This document shows, one piece after another, positions 5,523-7,885 of a stretch of 7,885 nucleotides of DNA. A model generated the notes under the pieces. The model made no database searches. It was given only the letters and a program-made list of their open reading frames with translations, and was not told the DNA's origin. The position numbers were made by a program, and so were the translations under genes. This DNA is from Belnapia sp. (GTDB lineage: Bacteria > Pseudomonadota > Alphaproteobacteria > Acetobacterales > Acetobacteraceae). The stretch spans positions 1-7,885 of the forward strand of contig JAQGIA010000068.1 of NCBI GenBank assembly GCA_028291445.1. Direction: 5' to 3'. Numbering within the stretch: position 1 is the first letter of the stretch; the number at the start of each line of letters is the position of its first letter.

Positions 5523-5718
5523 TGCGCCGGCCGGTCTCCTGGCTCACGGTGGGGATCCGGCATGACCGGACCCGCGTCCCTGCCGCCTTCTCATGCCCCG
5601 GGGGGCACAATGGCGTCTGGCAGGGCCTCACCGACTACAGTTGCGAGGGCAGCCGCGGACGGCCGGGTTGCCCCGGCCTGCCGCATTCCCGTTTCAGCCC
5701 TTGCGGGCCACCGGCGCA
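5523..5718 (-). promoter_or_regulatory. Cobalamin (B12) riboswitch aptamer
   Basis: The minus strand carries the conserved elements of the cobalamin riboswitch in order: GGGCTGAAACGGGAATGCGG near the 5' end, CCCTCGCAACTGTAGTCGG in the core, GCCAGACGCC and AAGGCGGCAGGGACGCGGGT in the P5-P6 part, and the B12 box AGCCAGGAGACCGGC (5544-5530) at the 3' end. Closing stem P1 is a perfect 8-bp pair between TGCGCCGG (5718-5711) and CCGGCGCA (5530-5523). Length (196 nt) is typical. It lies about 150 nt upstream of btuB on the same strand and should lower BtuB synthesis when adenosylcobalamin or methylcobalamin is plentiful. No convincing promoter was found in 5719-5814, between it and the exoD stop, and no clear terminator follows exoD either, so some read-through from exoD cannot be excluded. 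Confidence 0.95.
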
Positions 5719-5814
5719 TGACTGGGAGGCTAGCAGCTTCGTGATCGGCCTGCGACCCCCATTCAAGGCGTCGCCGAAGGACAAGGATCGCGCGATGAAA
5801 CCACGGTCCAGGTG

Positions 5815-6486
5815 TCAGAAGACCCAGCTCAGGGCCTGCATGCCGAGCCAGCAGAGCATGACGAGCACCACCGTGGCGAAGGCGCAGCCGGCGATGGTCA
5901 GGCCGAAGCCCCAGGCGGTGGTGCGGTTGTCGTGCTCCACCAGGCCGAGGGCCATGACGATGTTGCCGAAGGCCGGCGGCCCATTGGTGCCGGGGCCGGG
6001 CAGGATCAGCATGATCGCCACATAGGCGGTCAGCCAGCCGAACAGCCGGTCCCCCATGGGGGAGGTGAAGAAGCCCGGCCGGGGGCGGACATATTGCTCG
6101 ACCTTGGTCATCCATTTGGAGCCGCCGCCGGCCAGCCGCAGCAGGTCGGTGCGCTTGACGCTCTGCCGCGCCAGGAAGGCGGGAAGCTTCGGGACGCGTC
6201 GCCCCATGCCCATCTGGATGCCGAGGATAAGCACCGGCAGGCCGAAGACCGAGGCCATGCCGGGCAGCAGCGAGGGCAGCAGCAGCAGCAGGATGAGCAG
6301 GCCGAAGGCGCGGTCGCCGAAGGCCTCCGCCATTTCGCCCAGGGTGATGCGCTCCCCGGGGAAGCGCGCCGCCACCTCGGCGACGATGCGGGAGATGGGC
6401 GCACCCGCCCCCAGGTCGCCGCCTGTTCCATGCTCGCAGGTGACAGGCTGCATGCCGGTCCGCGGCGCCTCGACGTTGCCGTCCAT
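5815..6486 (-). CDS. exoD: ExoD family exopolysaccharide synthesis protein
   Basis: This 223-residue integral membrane protein belongs to the ExoD family, first described in Sinorhizobium meliloti where loss affects exopolysaccharide and alkaline tolerance; the molecular function is not known. The family pattern is visible: a cytosolic N-terminal part with ISRIVAEVAARFPGERITLGEMAEAFGDRAFG, then a very hydrophobic helix GLLILLLLLPSLLPG, a second helix around SVFGLPVLILGIQMGMGR, a soluble stretch with PAFLARQSVKR and KVEQYVRPRP, then helices around LTAYVAIMLILPGPGTN, FGNIVMALGLVEHD and a final one reaching the C-terminus (ALSWVF). The PGP, P-P-A-F-G-N and EHD motifs are typical. The ATG at 6484-6486 is chosen; upstream codons reach only a TTG at 6546, and ATG 6453 is an alternative. 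No Shine-Dalgarno sequence stands at the usual distance. It is flanked by the btuB leader and a 328-bp gap, so it looks monocistronic. Confidence 0.87.
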   Translation of the reverse strand: MDGNVEAPRTGMQPVTCEHGTGGDLGAGAPISRIVAEVAARFPGERITLGEMAEAFGDRAFGLLILLLLLPSLLPGMASVFGLPVLILGIQMGMGRRVPKLPAFLARQSVKRTDLLRLAGGGSKWMTKVEQYVRPRPGFFTSPMGDRLFGWLTAYVAIMLILPGPGTNGPPAFGNIVMALGLVEHDNRTTAWGFGLTIAGCAFATVVLVMLCWLGMQALSWVF

Positions 6487-6492
6487 GCCCGG

Positions 6493-6521
6493 TCTATAGC
6501 CCCTTGTCCCAGACGTCAGAA
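6493..6521 (-). promoter_or_regulatory. Candidate exoD promoter, giving a leaderless mRNA
   Basis: On the minus strand TTCTGA (6521-6516) and TATAGA (6498-6493) are separated by 17 bp. The -10-like element ends six bases before the ATG at 6486, so transcription would begin at or beside the A of the start codon. This fits the absence of a well-placed ribosome site. The -35 match is weak. Confidence 0.35.
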
Positions 6522-6745
6522 ATACCCGGCCAGATCGGTCCGCCAAGCTCGGCCACCGGGACCGATTGGTTCGGTTCTGTCACGGCAAAAAGCATCCTAT
6601 GCGTTCCCGATGCGTCATGCACCGGGATTTTCGCGAATAGCTGGACAAGCTATGGTTAAGGGCCGGCCGGGAACCCTGGGGATGCCGGGGCGGGGCTTTC
6701 CCGGACTGCGGCGCGGCGTTTTTCAGCCTGCTGCCGGGATCGCCT

Positions 6746-6780
6746 GGACCATGCGCGGCGGGATGCGCCGCGCATGGTCC
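6746..6780 (-). terminator. Strong hairpin after the crotonase gene
   Basis: A perfect 15-bp stem pairs 6746-6760 with 6766-6780 around a 5-nt loop, beginning 35 bp past the crotonase stop. No U-run follows on the minus strand, so it is terminator-like rather than a textbook intrinsic terminator. Its sequence shares CATGGTCCG with the hairpin at the end of tetR. Confidence 0.6.
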
Positions 6781-6814
6781 GGCCAAGTGTCCTGTCGCCT
6801 CAGCCGGTCAGGGT

Positions 6815-7618
6815 CTAGCTGCCGGTGAAGGCCGGCTTGCGCTTTTCCATGAAGGCGCGGCGGCCTTCCTTGTAGTCGGCGCTGTCGAAGCAGGCGGCCA
6901 GCGCCTTGCGGTACGCGTCCATGTCGCGGTCGGCGCGGTCCATCAGCACCTGCTTCACCGTCTGCTTGTTGGTCAGCAGGGACAGCGGGGCATTGCCGGC
7001 CATGGTGGCGGCAAGCTTGGCGACGGTCGCCTCCAACTCCGCCGCCGGGACGACCTTGTTGACCAGGCCGAAGCGCTCGGCTTCCTTGGCGTCGAAGCGC
7101 TCGCCGGTCATCAGGATCATATGCGCCTGGGCCGGGCCGACCAGGTCGACCAGGGCGCGGACCATGTCGAAGCCATAGGCGATGCCGAGCTTGGCGGCCG
7201 GGATGCCGAATTGGCTGTCGTCCGAGGCGATGCGGATATCGGTCGACATCGCGATGCCGAGCCCGCCGCCCATGCAGAAGCCGCGGATCTGGGCAATGAC
7301 CGGCTTCTTATACGCCGCCAGCCGGGCGCGGCCGGCGCTGGTCAGCTTGTCGTATTCGGCCTGGGCATCGGCATTGTTGCGGACCTTCTCGAACTGGCTG
7401 ATGTCGGCGCCCGAGACGAAGGCCTTGTCGCCGGCGCCCTGGAGGATGACGCAGCGGACCGAGGCATCCTCGGCGAAGATGTCGAGCGCCTCGGCCATGC
7501 CCGTCCACATCGCGACCGACATCGCGTTGCGCTTTTCCGGCTGGTTGAAGACGATGCGGCCGACGCCGGCCTCGGTGCTGGCGACGATCTTGCCTTCGGC
7601 GAGTTCCATGGTGCTCAT
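6815..7618 (-). CDS. Enoyl-CoA hydratase/isomerase (crotonase) family protein lacking both canonical catalytic Glu
   Basis: This is a 267-residue cytosolic protein of the crotonase superfamily, of normal length. The CoA-binding and oxyanion-hole elements are present: NQPEKRNAMS (25-34), AFVSGADISQF (66-76) and the RGFCMGGGLGIAMSTDIRIA segment (112-131), with the oxyanion-hole amides expected at Ala71 and Gly118. Compared with rat crotonase, Glu144 (in GGGCEL) is replaced by Gly121 (GGGLGI) and Glu164 (in FGQPEI) by Ala141 (FGIPAA). A classical hydratase needs both, so simple enoyl-CoA hydration is doubtful; isomerase, decarboxylase, racemase or hydrolase chemistry is possible. Asp residues 127, 133 and 134 are near but not obviously equivalent. 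Its start overlaps the stop of the CoA transferase gene as ATGA, and GGCGGAG precedes it. The coupling suggests one pathway: the transferase loads CoA onto an acid and this protein acts on the thioester. Confidence 0.88.
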   Translation of the reverse strand: MSTMELAEGKIVASTEAGVGRIVFNQPEKRNAMSVAMWTGMAEALDIFAEDASVRCVILQGAGDKAFVSGADISQFEKVRNNADAQAEYDKLTSAGRARLAAYKKPVIAQIRGFCMGGGLGIAMSTDIRIASDDSQFGIPAAKLGIAYGFDMVRALVDLVGPAQAHMILMTGERFDAKEAERFGLVNKVVPAAELEATVAKLAATMAGNAPLSLLTNKQTVKQVLMDRADRDMDAYRKALAACFDSADYKEGRRAFMEKRKPAFTGS

Positions 7619-7885
7619 GCTCCGCCAAGGGCTCCCTTGGCTTTCAGGTCGGCGATTTCGGCAGGGCTCAGGCCGGCTTCGGCCAGGATTTCGTCGTTAT
7701 GCTCGCCGAGGGCGGGGATGTCCCGGTAGAAGCCGGTTTCCACGCCCTCGAGGTTCACCGGCTGGGCGACGACCTTGATGTCGCCGCGGGTGCGGTGGTG
7801 CATCGGCATGGCCATTTCCAGATGCTGGACCTGGGGGTCCTCGAAGACCTCGCGGATGTTGTTCACCGGGCCGCAGGGGATGCCG
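7615..7885 (-). CDS. CaiB/BaiF-type (family III) CoA transferase, C-terminal end (partial)
   Basis: The last 89 residues of a gene that enters from the right edge are present. The fragment opens GIPCGPVNNIREVFEDPQV, the highly typical C-terminal signature of family III CoA transferases, continues with a segment ending in VAQPVNLEGVETGF, and closes with PALGEHNDEILAEAGLS, where the GEH(N/T) motif near the C-terminus is also characteristic. These enzymes move CoA between carboxylic acids through an aspartyl-CoA anhydride; the catalytic Asp lies in the missing part. The GTG at 7864-7866 is only an internal Val codon. The gene ends four bases inside the crotonase gene. The substrate cannot be inferred from this piece. 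Confidence 0.9.
   Translation of the reverse strand, partial: GIPCGPVNNIREVFEDPQVQHLEMAMPMHHRTRGDIKVVAQPVNLEGVETGFYRDIPALGEHNDEILAEAGLSPAEIADLKAKGALGGA
7625..7640 (-). repeat. Inverted repeat overlapping the crotonase ribosome site
   Basis: CCAAGGG (7625-7631) and CCCTTGG (7634-7640) are separated by two bases; one further G-C pair (7624/7641) extends the stem to 8 bp. It lies in the last codons of the CoA transferase gene and its 3' arm on the mRNA takes part of the GGCGGAG ribosome site, so it could make translation of the second gene depend on ribosomes finishing the first. Confidence 0.35.

Larger units (their letters stand above)
6487..6814. other. Gap between exoD and the crotonase gene
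   Basis: This 328-bp stretch holds the candidate exoD promoter at its left end and a strong hairpin at 6746-6780. Between them, 6573-6660 is richer in A/T than the rest of the window and may be upstream promoter DNA. CCGGGAA (6667-6673) and TTCCCGG (6698-6704) could form a further 7-bp stem, and a TTTTT run lies at 6719-6723. I see no believable gene: the plus-strand frame that crosses it is a continuation of the antisense shadow of exoD. Confidence 0.6.

Noticed and set aside
5372..5563. N-terminal extension of the btuB frame
   Set aside because: The frame is open upstream, but the signal peptide begins at the ATG at 5371 with a strong ribosome site, and the upstream DNA is riboswitch leader.
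5738..5766. TTGAAT-17-CACGAA as promoter for the riboswitch transcript
   Set aside because: The -10 element matches consensus poorly; the position is plausible but the sequence does not support a call.
5787..5796. ATCGCGCGAT palindrome after exoD as a terminator
   Set aside because: It is a 10-base palindrome without a usable loop and without a T-run; such words are frequent in GC-rich DNA.
4856..6025. Plus-strand open frame crossing btuB, the riboswitch and exoD
   Set aside because: It crosses two genes and a structured RNA in antisense, with no family resemblance or ribosome site.
6581..6607. EcfG-like general stress promoter (GGAAC ... CGTG, minus strand) upstream of exoD
   Set aside because: The spacing is 18 bp instead of 16-17 and the -10 reads CGTG rather than CGTT, so it is more likely chance.
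5812..6828. Plus-strand open frame (338 codons) over exoD and the following gap
   Set aside because: It is antisense to exoD, with Gln/Ala/Gly/His-rich shadow composition; the part in the gap has no start or ribosome site of its own.

Overview
The window reads as ordinary chromosome from a high-GC alphaproteobacterium, most likely Acetobacteraceae (Roseomonas-like). That placement is inferred from base composition, the DUF2007 / tRNA-methyltransferase / polyprenyl synthetase neighbourhood and protein style; no marker gene settles it. No mobile element, CRISPR array, tRNA or rRNA gene was seen.

Left part (1-1380): on the minus strand a tRNA1(Val)-type methyltransferase gene runs off the left edge and is start/stop-coupled to a 70-residue DUF2007 protein. 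Diverging from them on the plus strand is a trans-polyprenyl diphosphate synthase (ispB type), which makes the ubiquinone side chain. A short convergent gap with a small hairpin follows.

Middle-left (1541-3345): a small detoxification-like module. A glutathione S-transferase and a four-helix YnfA/UPF0060 membrane protein lie head to tail on the minus strand, and a TetR-family regulator diverges from them across a 107-bp region that carries repeated TTGGTTGG/TTGGTAGG-like elements. A 17-bp hairpin that includes the tetR stop codon ends this unit.

Middle (3425-5718): a TonB-dependent outer-membrane receptor of the BtuB type on the minus strand. Its roughly 150-nt leader is preceded by a clear cobalamin riboswitch with an intact B12 box and an 8-bp P1 stem. 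The leader between riboswitch and start codon is structured: it has a hairpin whose loop is complementary to the Shine-Dalgarno sequence, two overlapping hairpins, and a second copy of the 3' strand of P1. No U-tract terminator is present, so translational control of vitamin B12 uptake is the likely mode. This leader is the most interesting part of the window.

Right part (5815-7885): an ExoD-family membrane protein, perhaps translated from a leaderless mRNA; then a 328-bp gap holding a 15-bp terminator-like hairpin; then a translationally coupled pair made of the C-terminal end of a CaiB/BaiF-type CoA transferase and a crotonase-fold protein annotatable as enoyl-CoA hydratase but lacking both canonical catalytic glutamates. 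The pair suggests acyl-CoA metabolism with an unassigned substrate.

No wholly new multi-gene system is visible. The observations worth checking are the btuB expression platform, the glutamate-less crotonase, the possible tetR/GST operator and the shared terminator sequence.
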